Source of the DNA: an uncultured Myxococcales bacterium
Lineage (GTDB): Bacteria > Myxococcota_A > UBA9042 > DTJE01
Direction of reading: 5' to 3'
Assembly (NCBI GenBank): GCA_903857665.1
Contig: CAIOFV010000105.1
Span: 62,001 to 126,000 of the forward strand
DNA: 64,000 bases
This document shows, piece by piece, positions 44,136 to 54,118 of the stretch. Numbering within the stretch: position 1 is the first letter of the stretch; the number at the start of each line of letters is the position of its first letter. The position numbers and the translations under genes are program-made. The notes beneath the pieces were generated by a model. It saw only the letters and a program-made list of their open reading frames with translations. It made no database searches and was not told the DNA's origin.

Positions 44136-47100
44136 GTGGACACCCTCGGCATCGACGTCGGTTCCGTCAGCGTGAAGGCCGTCGTGCTGTCGGACGGCGG
44201 CGACGTCCGGTTCGAGTCGTACCGGCGCACGCAGGGGCGGCCGCTGGAAGCGGTGGCCGCGGTGCTGGGCGAGGCGGTGGCGGCCCTGGGGCTCGATACG
44301 CCGCTCGCGGGCGCCGTGGTGACGGGGTCCGGCAAGGCGCTGCTGGCCGGCGCGCTGTCCGCCGAACCGATCAACGAGATCGTGGCCCAGGCGACCGCCG
44401 CATGGACGCTGCACCCCGACGTCCGAAGCATCGTCGAGATCGGCGGGCAGGATTCGAAGTTCATCCGGGTGGGACGCGGCGCCGACGGGCGTCCTTTCGT
44501 CCTGGACCACGCCTTCAACGAGTTGTGCGCGGCGGGCACCGGGGCGTTCCTGGACCAGATGGCCGAGCGCATGGGGATGCCCATCGAGGCATTCGCCGCG
44601 GCTTCCAGGGATGCGGTGCGCCCGGCCCGCGTGGCGGGACGCTGCTCCGTGTTCGCCAAGACCGACATGATCCACCTGCAGCAGCGCGCCTGCCCGCCCG
44701 GGGAGATCGTCGCGGGCCTGTGCTTCGCGCTGGTGCGGACCTACCTGGCAAGCCTGTGCCACGGCCGGGCGCCGGAGCCGCCGATCCTGTTCCAGGGAGG
44801 CGTCGCGGCCAACGACGGCGTGGCGCGGGCGCTGGTCGAGGTGCTGCATCTCGCCGACGGCGACCTGGTACGACCCGATCGCCACAAGGTGATGGGCGCG
44901 CTGGGCGCGGCGCTGCTGGCCCGCGAGCATCCCTGGCCGACGCCGGTGTCGCTGGGGGAACTGGCCGCGCGGCTCCCGACGCGGGCCGAGGAACCGGAAC
45001 GTGCGTCCGGGCTGGCACCGTTGGGATCGACCCCGTTCGGACCGTCCGGCCGGGATGCAACGGGATCGAGCGACGCCGACACGGCCACCGACGCCCGGCC
45101 GCCGACCCGCTCGAACGCGGACACGGTGTTCCTGGGCATCGACGTCGGCTCGGTCAGCACCAAGGCCGTCGCCATCGACTCGGACGGCCTCCTCGCCGCC
45201 TCCGCGTACCTTCCCACCGCGGGCAGGCCCGTCGATGCCGTGCACGCCGTGCTCGACGAGCTTCGATCCCGGCTCGCCCCCGACGTGCGGGTCGCCCGGG
45301 CGGTCACGACCGGGTCGGGGCGCCACCTGGCCCGCGACCTGGCCGGCGCCGACGAGGTCATCGACGAGATCTCGGCCCAGGCCCGCTCGGCCGTCCATTT
45401 CGTGCCGGACGCCGACACGATCTTCGAGATCGGCGGACAGGACTCCAAGTACATCCGGTTGACCGGCGGCCGCGTCGCGCGATTCCAGATGAACCGGGCC
45501 TGCGCGGCCGGGACCGGTGCCTTCCTGGAGGAACAGTCGGGGCGCCTGGGGATCGACATCCGACGGGATTTCGCGGCCGCGGCCCTGGCGTCGCAGGCAC
45601 CCGTGCGGCTGGGCAGCCGGTGCACGGTGTTCATGGATTCGGACCTCGTGCACCACCTGCAGCACGGCGCGTCCACCGCGGACCTTTGCGCCGGCCTGGC
45701 GTATTCGGTCGCGCGCAACTACCTGGACAAGGTGGTCGGGTCGCGGCCCGTGGGCGTCCGGGTCGTGTTCCAGGGCGGCGTGGCCCGGAACACTGCCGTA
45801 CGCGCCGCCTTCGAGCAGATCCTCGGGCACGCGGTCGAGGTCCACCCATGCCCCGAAACCTCGGGCGCCTGGGGCGCGGCCCTGATCGCCCGGGAGGCCG
45901 CCCTGCGGGACGGCGCATCCCGGGACGCGGCGCCGTCCGCCTTCCGGGGCTTCGCCACGCCGCGCGAGGCGGTCGGCATCCGGACCTTCGAGTGCCCCTC
46001 CTGCGAGAACCAGTGCGAGATCCAGCAGGTGAGCACGGGCGAAGGCCGCCGGTCGTTCTTCGGCAGCGTCTGCGGCCGATTCGAGCGCGGGGAGGACCTG
46101 CCCGTGCCCGCCGGGGACGCGTTCGCCACCCGCGAGCGCCTGCTGGCCGAGTGCGCGGGCATTCCGGCAAGGCCGGACCTTCCCGGAGCGATCCTTCCGG
46201 AATCGCCCCTTCCCGCGACCGCCCCCGACCTGCGACGACCCGCCGATCCGCCCCACGCCATCCCGTCCCCGGATCGGGGCCCCATCGCGATCCCCCAGGC
46301 CCTGAGCCTCGCCGACGACCTCCCGTTCTGGCGGACGTTCTGGACGTCGCTGGGCTACCGCGTCACCCTGTCCGGCCGCACCGACAGCGAGAAGGCCGCC
46401 CAGGGCCTGGCCCGTGTACCCGAGGAGTTCTGCCAGCCGGTCAAGATCCTGTTCGGCCACGTCCACGACCTGGTGGCCCACGGCGCGACCCGCCTGTTCC
46501 TTCCCCACTTGCGCCAGTTCCGGCCGCCGGCCGACACGGCCAACCGCTACGCCTGCCCCTACACGCAGGCCGCGCCGTACGTGGTCCGCGCCCAGCTGGC
46601 CGAATCCCATCCCGGCGTCGAGGTCGTCAGCCTGGAAACGCCCGTCCCCGGGGAGGAGGCCCACTGGATCTCGCTGGCCGCGAAGACCCTCGACGTCCCC
46701 CGCGGCGAGGTCAAGGCCGCCTTCCATCGCGCCACGGCCGCGCAGAGCCGCTTCCGCGACGCCTGTCGCGACGAGGGTCGCCGGCTGCTGGACCGCCTCG
46801 CCGCCGAGAACCGCCCGGGCGCGGTGCTGCTGGGCCGCCCCTACAACACGTCCGATCGCCGGCTGAACCTGAACCTGGCCCGCCGCCTGGCCACGCTGGG
46901 CATCGAGCCGATCCCGTTCGATTTCCTGCCGCTGGAAGACGAGCCGCTGCCCGACTTCTGGGCCCGCGTCCGCTGGGGATTCGGCCGCGAGCAATTGCAG
47001 GCGGCCCGCATCGTCCGCCGCACGCCCTCGCTGTCGGCCGTCATCGTGACCAACTTCGGCTGCGGCCCGGACGCCTTCATCGACCAGTACCTGGAAGACG

Positions 47101-48482
47101 AACTGACCGACACGCCCCACATCGTGCTGGAATTCGACGACCACCAGGCGGAGGCCGGCCTCGTGACCCGCCTGGAGGCCTTCGCCCGCACGGTGCGGCG
47201 CGAGCGGGAGCCCGATGGCCCGAGGGGCCGCACCGAACGCCGGCGCGGGACGCCCCCCGGAGTGCCCACGCAAGCGCTGCGCAACTACACGTACTGGGTG
47301 CCGTTCCTGTCGGATCACTCGCGAGCCTTCGTGGGCGCCCTCAAATCGGCCGGATGTCGCGTGAACCTGCTGCCGCCCACCGACGAAGAGTCGTGGCAGT
47401 TGGGGCTGACGCACGCCTACGGCCGCGAGTGCCATCCGTACGTGTCATTCCTGGGGGACCTGGTCCGGGCCAGCCAGCGGCCGGATTTCGTGCCCTCCGA
47501 GGCGTGCTACTACGGCCCGTCGTACTTCGGCCCCTGCCTGCTGCCCCAGTTCATGGTGGCGATGAAACTGGTGCTGGACCGCATCGGACTGGCAGACGTC
47601 AGCATCGTCAACATCGCGGACCCGCCGACCATGGCGCCGCTGGGTCGCGGCTACGTGGCGCGCCTGGCGCTGGGCATGTACGCGATCGACCGCCTGTACA
47701 AGTGGAAGGTCGAATCCGAACCCTACGACGACTCCGGCGCGATGGCGATCGCGTATGCCCGGGCGATCGACCTGGTCGAAGACGGCCTGGCCCGTCGGCG
47801 CGTGTTCCCGGCCCTGCGGGAGGCTGTGGCCGGGATGGCCGCGGTCCGCCTGTCGAAGGCGTCCGGTACCCGCCCGCGCATCGGCGTGATCGGGGACACC
47901 TACACGCGCATCAACGAACACGCCAACGACGGCCTGTACGGCCGCCTGCGCGACATGGGCTTCGAGGTATGGCCCTCGTGCAGCCTGGTCGACGTGTCCC
48001 TGCTGGGCGGCGAACAACTGCACGCCGAGATGATCCGGCGGGGCCAGACCGTCACCGGCAATGCCGCGCGGGCCGCCATCCCCGCGGTCGCCGCCCTGCG
48101 CGCGCTGGTGGACCGCCACTTCCCGGACACCATCCGAACGCCGCAGGAGCGGCAGTTCCCGGACGTGTCCCGGGTGGCCGACACGTACGCCAGCCACTGG
48201 ATCGACAAGTGCCTTTCGCTGAACCTCAGCCGCGTCGAGGAACTGCAGCAGGCGGGCGCGTCGGGCGTCATCAACGCGATGTGCCACAACTGCATGCTGG
48301 GCACCGTCACGGCGGCGCTGCTCCCCGCCATGCGCCGCGATCACGGCGGCATGGCGACCTGCACGCTGGTCTACGAGGGACTTCAGTCCACCCACAACGT
48401 GAACCGCCTGGAGGCCTTCGCCCACCAGGTCCGCCAGGCTCCCCGGGCCCGCGGCACCGTGGACGATTCGCAGGCGTCGTAG
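44136..48482 (+). CDS. Giant 2-hydroxyacyl-CoA dehydratase activase-related protein
   Basis: A 1448-residue cytosolic protein with GTG start and GGAGG 5 bases upstream. It carries two BcrA/BadF-type ASKHA ATPase domains: 1-270 (IDVGSVSVKAVV, GGQDSKFI, cluster-ligand NELCAAGTG, GRCSVFAKTD) and 328-588 (IDVGSVSTKAVA, GGQDSKYI, RACAAGTG, SRCTVFMDSD). Next come a cysteine cluster near 620 (CPSCENQCEI), a DUF2229-type region (about 720-1000) and an HgdB-like C-terminus (1048-1440) with ECHPYVSFLGD and NAMCHNCMLG. Such activases use ATP to send an electron at low potential to dehydratases or related reductases. Here activase and dehydratase-like parts sit in one chain. The substrate is unknown. Confidence 0.88.
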   Translation: MDTLGIDVGSVSVKAVVLSDGGDVRFESYRRTQGRPLEAVAAVLGEAVAALGLDTPLAGAVVTGSGKALLAGALSAEPINEIVAQATAAWTLHPDVRSIVEIGGQDSKFIRVGRGADGRPFVLDHAFNELCAAGTGAFLDQMAERMGMPIEAFAAASRDAVRPARVAGRCSVFAKTDMIHLQQRACPPGEIVAGLCFALVRTYLASLCHGRAPEPPILFQGGVAANDGVARALVEVLHLADGDLVRPDRHKVMGALGAALLAREHPWPTPVSLGELAARLPTRAEEPERASGLAPLGSTPFGPSGRDATGSSDADTATDARPPTRSNADTVFLGIDVGSVSTKAVAIDSDGLLAASAYLPTAGRPVDAVHAVLDELRSRLAPDVRVARAVTTGSGRHLARDLAGADEVIDEISAQARSAVHFVPDADTIFEIGGQDSKYIRLTGGRVARFQMNRACAAGTGAFLEEQSGRLGIDIRRDFAAAALASQAPVRLGSRCTVFMDSDLVHHLQHGASTADLCAGLAYSVARNYLDKVVGSRPVGVRVVFQGGVARNTAVRAAFEQILGHAVEVHPCPETSGAWGAALIAREAALRDGASRDAAPSAFRGFATPREAVGIRTFECPSCENQCEIQQVSTGEGRRSFFGSVCGRFERGEDLPVPAGDAFATRERLLAECAGIPARPDLPGAILPESPLPATAPDLRRPADPPHAIPSPDRGPIAIPQALSLADDLPFWRTFWTSLGYRVTLSGRTDSEKAAQGLARVPEEFCQPVKILFGHVHDLVAHGATRLFLPHLRQFRPPADTANRYACPYTQAAPYVVRAQLAESHPGVEVVSLETPVPGEEAHWISLAAKTLDVPRGEVKAAFHRATAAQSRFRDACRDEGRRLLDRLAAENRPGAVLLGRPYNTSDRRLNLNLARRLATLGIEPIPFDFLPLEDEPLPDFWARVRWGFGREQLQAARIVRRTPSLSAVIVTNFGCGPDAFIDQYLEDELTDTPHIVLEFDDHQAEAGLVTRLEAFARTVRREREPDGPRGRTERRRGTPPGVPTQALRNYTYWVPFLSDHSRAFVGALKSAGCRVNLLPPTDEESWQLGLTHAYGRECHPYVSFLGDLVRASQRPDFVPSEACYYGPSYFGPCLLPQFMVAMKLVLDRIGLADVSIVNIADPPTMAPLGRGYVARLALGMYAIDRLYKWKVESEPYDDSGAMAIAYARAIDLVEDGLARRRVFPALREAVAGMAAVRLSKASGTRPRIGVIGDTYTRINEHANDGLYGRLRDMGFEVWPSCSLVDVSLLGGEQLHAEMIRRGQTVTGNAARAAIPAVAALRALVDRHFPDTIRTPQERQFPDVSRVADTYASHWIDKCLSLNLSRVEELQQAGASGVINAMCHNCMLGTVTAALLPAMRRDHGGMATCTLVYEGLQSTHNVNRLEAFAHQVRQAPRARGTVDDSQAS

Positions 48483-48573
48483 GCACTGGCAGCGGCACGG
48501 CGATTGACGCGCGGAGCCTATCCACCAGCGGCTTCCCTGGCTATCCTTGGACGTCGTCCGCCCGAGGATCCGG

Positions 48574-49803
48574 ATGCTTCGAGGCCCGCTGCCCCTGCAG
48601 GTTGCCGTCGCGCTGTCTTCCGTTCTGGCCTGCACCGGGAATCCTGCACCCGGGATCCCGGACACGCCCGCGGACACCCCGGCCGACACGGCAACCGACG
48701 TGCCGACCGACACCCCGACCGACCTCACGTCGGACCCCGGGCGCGATCTGCCGGCGTTGCGGCCGCTGTTCGAGACCGGCCTCGTGGTGCCGCCGGACTC
48801 GATCCCCTGCACCGCCGCCGACGGCTCGCCGACCAACGCCTGCAACCACCACGGCTCCTCGGTGGCCGTGATGCCGGACGGCACGGTGCTGGCGGCCTGG
48901 TACACGGGGCTCGGCGAGTACTCGAAGGACTCGCGGATCGTGTGGTCCAGGAAGGCGCCAGGCCAGCCCTGGACAGGCTGGACGGTGCTCTTGGACGAAC
49001 CGGACGTCCCCGAGGGCAACCCGGTGATCTGGGTCGATGACGCCACCGGCGAGTTGTGGCTGTTCTACATCCGGGTCGTCGGCTCGTCCTGGAACGACGG
49101 GCAGGTGATGATGATCCGCAGCGCCGACGGCGGCCAGGCCTGGTCGCTGCCGGCCACGCTGCGCGCGGACCTGCAGTGGATGACCCGGAACCACCCTCTG
49201 CGCCTGTCCGACGGCGAGGTGCTGCTGCCCTGCTACAACGAGACGCTGTTCACGCCCAGCTGGCTGGCCAGCCGCGACGGCTTCACGTCGAAGTGGGACG
49301 AAATCACGCCGCCCGACGACACGCTGGTCTACTACCTGGGCCAGATTCAGCCATCGATCATCGAGCGCCCCGACGGCAGCCTGTTCGCGGAGATGCGCAA
49401 CGGCAACGTGTCGTTCAAGGGCCACGCCATCGAGGTCACGTCCACGGACCGGGGCCGCACGTGGTCCGAGCCGGTGGCCAGCCCGATCCCGAATCCCGGC
49501 GGGGCCATGGACATGACGCGCCTGCCGAGCGGCGCCGTGATGGCCGTCTTCGACAACAGCCCGACGGACCGGATCCCGCTGGCCGTGGCGCTGTCGGACG
49601 ACGACGGGCGGACCTGGAGCGCGGTGGCGAACGTCGTGACTGCCTGCGACGACGGCGAGTGCTCGTACCCGTCGCTGGCCGCCGATCCGACCGACGGTTC
49701 GGCGTGGATCACATATACCCACGCCCGCCACACCATCGGCTGGGCCCATGTCAGCGAGGCGTGGATCCGGCAGAAGGGCGACCATTTCGCGCCGTTCCCG
49801 TAG
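48574..49803 (+). CDS. Sialidase-like (BNR repeat) lipoprotein
   Basis: A 409-residue lipoprotein: lipobox SSVLAC, an Asp/Thr/Pro-rich linker (about 27-60) and a six-bladed propeller-like body. Three Asp-boxes are visible: SADGGQAW near 184, STDRGRTW near 290 and SDDDGRTW near 340, the hallmark SxDxGxTW of BNR/sialidase folds. The best family match is the sialidase-type exo-hydrolase group (PF13088), which also contains enzymes for sugars other than sialic acid. The ATG at 48574 has GAGG nearby. An extracellular glycan hydrolase fits the amino-sugar genes downstream. Confidence 0.82.
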   Translation: MLRGPLPLQVAVALSSVLACTGNPAPGIPDTPADTPADTATDVPTDTPTDLTSDPGRDLPALRPLFETGLVVPPDSIPCTAADGSPTNACNHHGSSVAVMPDGTVLAAWYTGLGEYSKDSRIVWSRKAPGQPWTGWTVLLDEPDVPEGNPVIWVDDATGELWLFYIRVVGSSWNDGQVMMIRSADGGQAWSLPATLRADLQWMTRNHPLRLSDGEVLLPCYNETLFTPSWLASRDGFTSKWDEITPPDDTLVYYLGQIQPSIIERPDGSLFAEMRNGNVSFKGHAIEVTSTDRGRTWSEPVASPIPNPGGAMDMTRLPSGAVMAVFDNSPTDRIPLAVALSDDDGRTWSAVANVVTACDDGECSYPSLAADPTDGSAWITYTHARHTIGWAHVSEAWIRQKGDHFAPFP

Positions 49804-49830
49804 GCGCGGGCGGCGCAGCGGCCGTTGCCG

Positions 49831-51210
49831 TCAGAACGTGTACGACAGCGCCCAGCACAGCACGAAGACCAGCGGCGCGTGGACCATCAACTGCAGGATC
49901 GAAAAGCCCGCCAGTTCCCGCGCCCGGACGTTCAGCAGGCCCATCAGGGGCAGCATCCAGAACGGGTTGATCAGGTTCGGCAGGGCCTCGGCGGCGTTGT
50001 AGATCTGGACGACCCAGCCGGCGTCGGCGCCCTGGGCGTTGGCCGCGGCCAGCAGGTAGGGGGCCTCGACCACCCACTTGCCACCGCCCGACGGCACGAA
50101 CAGGCCCAGCACGGCCGAGTATGCCGCGGTGAACAGCGGGAAGGTGTGCGGCGTCGTGACCGCCGTGAACACCCCGGCCAGCGTGGCGGACAGGGCGGTC
50201 CCCGTCAGGATCCCGAAGATCCCGCCATAGAACGGGAACTGGACCAGCACCCCGCCCGTTGCCGGGATCGCGCCCGACACGGCCTTCAGGAACGACCGGG
50301 GCCGCCCGTGCAGCACCAGCGCCAGCATCAGGAACCCGAGGTTGTAGGTGTTGAGATCCAGCGCGGCCAGGCCGCCCTTGTCCAGGAAGACCCCGACCAG
50401 GTAGGCGATACCCAGCGCGGCGACGGCCAGCGACAGCACAGGGCTGGTTTCGAGACGCTCCCCCGGGGTCGTGGGACGGTCGGCCGTGATGGTCGGGGGT
50501 TCCAACCTAACGCCCAGGTCAGACGCGGTGCGAACGCGGGCCTCGGACGGGTACGAAAACCACGCCACCACCACCGACGCCACCAGCAGTGCGACGATCA
50601 GCACCAGGTTCTGCCACAGGAACAGGGTCCGGGCCAGCGGGAGGACCCCGCACACGTCCTTCAGCGCGGCGGGCAGGGACTCGGGGGTGGCCATCATCAA
50701 CGCGGCCGACGACGACAGGCCGAGGGCCCAGATGCTGCCCAGGCCCAGGTAGGCCGCGGCGCCCAGCGCCCGGAAGTCCACGCGCCGGAAGCGGCCGGCC
50801 AGCTCCTTCACCAGCAGCCCGCTGAAGATCAGCGAAAAGCCCCACGACAGCAGGGACGCGAGCATCGCGAAGAGGGCGGTGAAGGCCACGGCCTGGCGGG
50901 GCGTTCGGGGGATCCGGGCCAGCCGGCGGATCAGCGCGTGCACGGGCGGGGATACGGCGACCGTGTAGCCGCCGACGATGACCATGGCCATCTGCATCGT
51001 GAAGGGGACCAGGGACCAGAACCCCTTTCCGAAGGCCGCAGCCATGTCCAGCGGGCCCGAGCCGACCGCCAGCCCGCCGACGAAGACGATGACCACGGCG
51101 GCCAGCGCGAACACGAAAGCGTCGGGGAACCAGCGCTCGCTCCAGTCCGCCAGGCCCGCGCCCAGGCGCGAAAGCCAGCCGTCGGAAGTGTCGGTCGATC
51201 CGCTTTCCAT
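49831..51210 (-). CDS. Short-chain fatty acid transporter (AtoE family)
   Basis: A 459-residue membrane protein with about eleven spans. Seen: NLGFLMLALVLHGRP, SGAIPATGGVLVQFPFYGGI, FVPSGGGKWVVEAPYLL and INPFWMLPLMGLL, the hallmarks of AtoE/SCFA_trans (PF02667), which takes up acetoacetate, butyrate and similar acids. The ATG is preceded only by a weak ribosome site. The gene follows an amino-acid permease with a 28-base gap, so the two probably form one transcript. The stop faces the sialidase-like gene over 27 bases. Confidence 0.9.
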   Translation of the reverse strand: MESGSTDTSDGWLSRLGAGLADWSERWFPDAFVFALAAVVIVFVGGLAVGSGPLDMAAAFGKGFWSLVPFTMQMAMVIVGGYTVAVSPPVHALIRRLARIPRTPRQAVAFTALFAMLASLLSWGFSLIFSGLLVKELAGRFRRVDFRALGAAAYLGLGSIWALGLSSSAALMMATPESLPAALKDVCGVLPLARTLFLWQNLVLIVALLVASVVVAWFSYPSEARVRTASDLGVRLEPPTITADRPTTPGERLETSPVLSLAVAALGIAYLVGVFLDKGGLAALDLNTYNLGFLMLALVLHGRPRSFLKAVSGAIPATGGVLVQFPFYGGIFGILTGTALSATLAGVFTAVTTPHTFPLFTAAYSAVLGLFVPSGGGKWVVEAPYLLAAANAQGADAGWVVQIYNAAEALPNLINPFWMLPLMGLLNVRARELAGFSILQLMVHAPLVFVLCWALSYTF

Positions 51211-51238
51211 GGTGCGTTCTGCCCCGAGGCGAAAAGGA

Positions 51239-52807
51239 TCAGGCCTGGGGATCGTCCTTCTGGCCGGCGTTCGAGCCAGGCTGGGGGCCCGCCAGCGGGT
51301 CCACATCCGAGATCCCGGCGCGGCGCCGCTTCGCCATTACGCTGTGATGCCGACCGTAGCCGAAGTAGATCACCAGGCCGATCGCCAGCCAGACGCCCAG
51401 CCGCATCCAGTTCTCGGCGGGCAGCGAGAACATCAGCACCAGGCACAGCAGGATGCCCAGGATGGGCACGATCGGCGAGAACGGGACGCGGAACGGCCGA
51501 TGCGCGTTCGGATGCGTCCGCCGCATGATGAGGACCGCGGCGCACACCAGCACGAACGCCAGCAGCGTGCCGATGTTGACCAGCTCGGCCAGCACCCGCA
51601 GCGGGATGAATCCCCCGGTCGCGGCGACGAACAGGCCCACCAGGATCGTGGACTTCCAGGGCGTCCGGAACTTTTCGTGGATGGCGCCGAAGAAGGAGGG
51701 CGGCACCAGCCCGTCGCGAGCCATCGCCAGGAACACCCGCGGCTGGCTGAGCATCATCACCAGGAGGACCGACGTGATGCCCGTGAGCGCCCCGACCGCG
51801 ATCATGAATTGCGCCCACGGCAGGCCGACGTGCGCAAACGCTGCAGACACCGGTGCGTCGATGTCGATCTGGTCGTAGGGCACCATGCCGGTCAGCACCG
51901 CCGCCACCGCGATGTACAGCACGGTGCTGACCAGCAGCGACGCGATGATGCCGATCGGGACGTCGCGGGACGGGTTCCGGGCTTCCTCGGAATGGGTCGA
52001 CACCGAGTCGAACCCGATGTACGCGAAGAAGATCATCGCGGCGCCGGCCAGCATCCCCAGCGGCTCGCCGCCGTTGCCGGTCTGGCCCGCGATGGTGTGG
52101 CCGAAGAGGCTGAGGCCGCCGAGGCCGAAGGGCGCGAACGGCGTCCAGTTCGCCGGGTCGACGTAGAACGCGCCAACCACGATGACGAACAGCACGATGA
52201 ACAGCTTGACGATGACCATGCCCGCGTTGAAGCCGGCGCTTTCCTTGATGCCCTTGACCAGGATGGCCGTGACCGCCAGCGCGATGAGCACCGCCGGCAG
52301 GTCGATGGTCGACCCGGTGGACACCAGCTGGCCGGCGATCGGGTCGTAGTCGAACGGCGCCAGCGAGATGGCCTTCGGGAGGTGGATGTCGGCCATGCCC
52401 AGCAGGTTCTGGAAGTAGTGCGACCAGCCGTGGGCGACCGTGCCCGACGCCACCGCGTACTCGAGGATCAGGTCCCAGCCGATGATCCAGGCGAACAGTT
52501 CGCCCAGCGTCGCGTAGGCATACGTGTAGGCGGAACCCGCGATCGGCACCATCGACGCGAATTCCGCGTAGCACAGCGCCGCGAAAATGCAGGTGACGCC
52601 CGAGGTGGCCAGCGACAGCATCAGGGCCGGCCCGGCCTTGTCGTGCGCGGCGATGCCGGTCAACACGAAGATGCCGGTGCCGATGATGGCCCCGATGCCC
52701 AGGCTGGACAGCGCGACCGGGCCCAGCACGCGGCGCAGCCGGTTCTCCCCCTTCATCTCCTCCAGCAGCAGTGAAAGCGGCTTGCGGGCGAACAGCTTGT
52801 GCGACAC
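51239..52807 (-). CDS. APC-family cationic amino acid transporter
   Basis: A 522-residue permease with 12-14 spans, starting at a GTG with AAGGGGG 7 bases upstream. Seen: LSSLGIGAIIGTGIFVLTG (substrate-binding first helix), AALCYAEFASMVPIAGSAYT, FFAYIGFDSVSTHSEEARNP and a conserved PTHxHRPF-like turn (THPNAHRPFRVPF). This is the CAT/YfnA-type branch of the APC superfamily. Upstream lies a strong minus-strand promoter. Substrate is probably a basic or small amino acid, inferred from the family. Confidence 0.9.
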   Translation of the reverse strand: MSHKLFARKPLSLLLEEMKGENRLRRVLGPVALSSLGIGAIIGTGIFVLTGIAAHDKAGPALMLSLATSGVTCIFAALCYAEFASMVPIAGSAYTYAYATLGELFAWIIGWDLILEYAVASGTVAHGWSHYFQNLLGMADIHLPKAISLAPFDYDPIAGQLVSTGSTIDLPAVLIALAVTAILVKGIKESAGFNAGMVIVKLFIVLFVIVVGAFYVDPANWTPFAPFGLGGLSLFGHTIAGQTGNGGEPLGMLAGAAMIFFAYIGFDSVSTHSEEARNPSRDVPIGIIASLLVSTVLYIAVAAVLTGMVPYDQIDIDAPVSAAFAHVGLPWAQFMIAVGALTGITSVLLVMMLSQPRVFLAMARDGLVPPSFFGAIHEKFRTPWKSTILVGLFVAATGGFIPLRVLAELVNIGTLLAFVLVCAAVLIMRRTHPNAHRPFRVPFSPIVPILGILLCLVLMFSLPAENWMRLGVWLAIGLVIYFGYGRHHSVMAKRRRAGISDVDPLAGPQPGSNAGQKDDPQA

Positions 52808-52865
52808 GCGAATGCCCCCTTGAGGAAGAACGGTCCGCCATGCCGATGCCGGCGTTTCGCACGGA

Positions 52866-52894
52866 ATTCGACCCTGAACGGGGCGATCTGTCAA
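52866..52894 (-). promoter_or_regulatory. Sigma-70-like promoter of the permease/AtoE pair
   Basis: Minus strand: perfect TTGACA (52894-52889), 17 bases, TCGAAT (52871-52866). The leader to the GTG at 52807 is about 50 bases. Confidence 0.6.
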
Positions 52895-53021
52895 ATGCAG
52901 GCATCGGCCGGCGGTTTGACCCCGCCCGATGCGGATTCCCCCTGCCCGATCGCCACGTTTTCGGGTAGATTCCCGCCCGCCGGGGCCTGCTGCCCGGTTG
53001 CCGAGGACCAGGGAGGTCGCC

Positions 53022-54089
53022 ATGCCCATCCGGGTGATCGTCGCGCACGATTTCGACCACCTCAGCGAGGTCGCGGCCGCCGAGGTCGAGGCCGAAATCG
53101 CACGGCGCCAGGCCGGCGGAGGCGTGTGCGTGCTGGGCCTGGCCACCGGCGCGTCGCCCACGGGCATGTACCGGCACCTGGCCAAGGCGATGAACGACGG
53201 ATGCGGCTCCGGCTCCGCCTCCGCGCCCGGGCAGGGAGGCGGTCCGGACCCGCGCCGCGTCCGCACCTTCAACCTCGACGAGTACGTGGGCCTGCCGGGC
53301 CGGAACGCTCTTGAACGGACCCTTCACCCCGAGTCTTACGCGTTCTTCATGGTCCAGGAACTGTTCGGCCTGCTGAACCGCAAGTTCGCGTCCACCGGGA
53401 TCCCGGGCGGCGAGCTGGTGGACCAGGACGCCTTGATCCGCGCCTTGGCCGCGAACCCGGCCGACTGGAAAGAGCAGGGGACCGACGCCGGACGCTCGAT
53501 CGTGATCCGCCCGGACGCCCAGTCCGAGGTCCTTCGGTCGGTCCGCCGCGACGTGCTGGACGCCTACGAGGCGGACATCCGGGAGGCGGGCGGGATCGAC
53601 CTGCAGGTCCTCGGCATCGGCGGCAGGGGCCACGTGGCCTTCCACGAGGCCGGCATCCCGTTCGAGGGCAGCCGCATGCTGCTGGTCCGCCTGGACGACG
53701 ATACCGTGCGCCACGCGGTGGCCGACGGGCACTTCCCGTCCGAGCACGACTGCCCACGATATGCCGTTTCGATGGGGGCCCAGTTGGCCTTCGAGGCGCG
53801 GCGCGTGCTGGTGCTGGCCAGCGGCCAGCGGAAGACCGGGCCGGTGACGCGGTCGCTGATGGACGAACCCACGCCCGGCCTGCCGATATCGTACGGGCAG
53901 GTCTACGCGGCCCGCGGCGGCGACCTGCTGTATCTGGTGGACCGCGTGGCCGGCGAGGGGCTGCTGGCAAACCGTTCCCGACTGGATTCCCGGGGCATCC
54001 GGATCGAGGATCGTTCCACGGAGCGGGCCCGCACCCCCGTGCGGGACATCCGCTTCTATCGCGACGCGTCGCTGGGCACGTTGCACTGA
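53022..54089 (+). CDS. nagB: Glucosamine-6-phosphate deaminase-like protein
   Basis: A 355-residue NagB/6-phosphogluconolactonase-fold enzyme that would convert glucosamine 6-phosphate to fructose 6-phosphate and ammonia. Seen: GLATGASPTGMYRHLA (phosphate loop), FNLDEYVGL with catalytic D86, HPESY, and GIGGRGHVAFHEAG with ring-opening H204. Longer than E. coli NagB (266): an extra Gly/Ser loop at 60-78, about 35 residues near 123-160, and a C-terminal extension. GGGAGGT precedes the ATG. Other NagB-like isomerases remain possible. It faces the GlcNAc-kinase-like gene across the mutarotase gene. Confidence 0.85.
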   Translation: MPIRVIVAHDFDHLSEVAAAEVEAEIARRQAGGGVCVLGLATGASPTGMYRHLAKAMNDGCGSGSASAPGQGGGPDPRRVRTFNLDEYVGLPGRNALERTLHPESYAFFMVQELFGLLNRKFASTGIPGGELVDQDALIRALAANPADWKEQGTDAGRSIVIRPDAQSEVLRSVRRDVLDAYEADIREAGGIDLQVLGIGGRGHVAFHEAGIPFEGSRMLLVRLDDDTVRHAVADGHFPSEHDCPRYAVSMGAQLAFEARRVLVLASGQRKTGPVTRSLMDEPTPGLPISYGQVYAARGGDLLYLVDRVAGEGLLANRSRLDSRGIRIEDRSTERARTPVRDIRFYRDASLGTLH

Positions 54090-54118
54090 TCCCGCCACCC
54101 ACCCGCCGGGAGGACGAC

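Noticed and set aside
44136-45000. First activase domain as a separate gene
   Set aside because: The frame is continuous with a linker into the second domain, with no stop or new start, so it is one protein.
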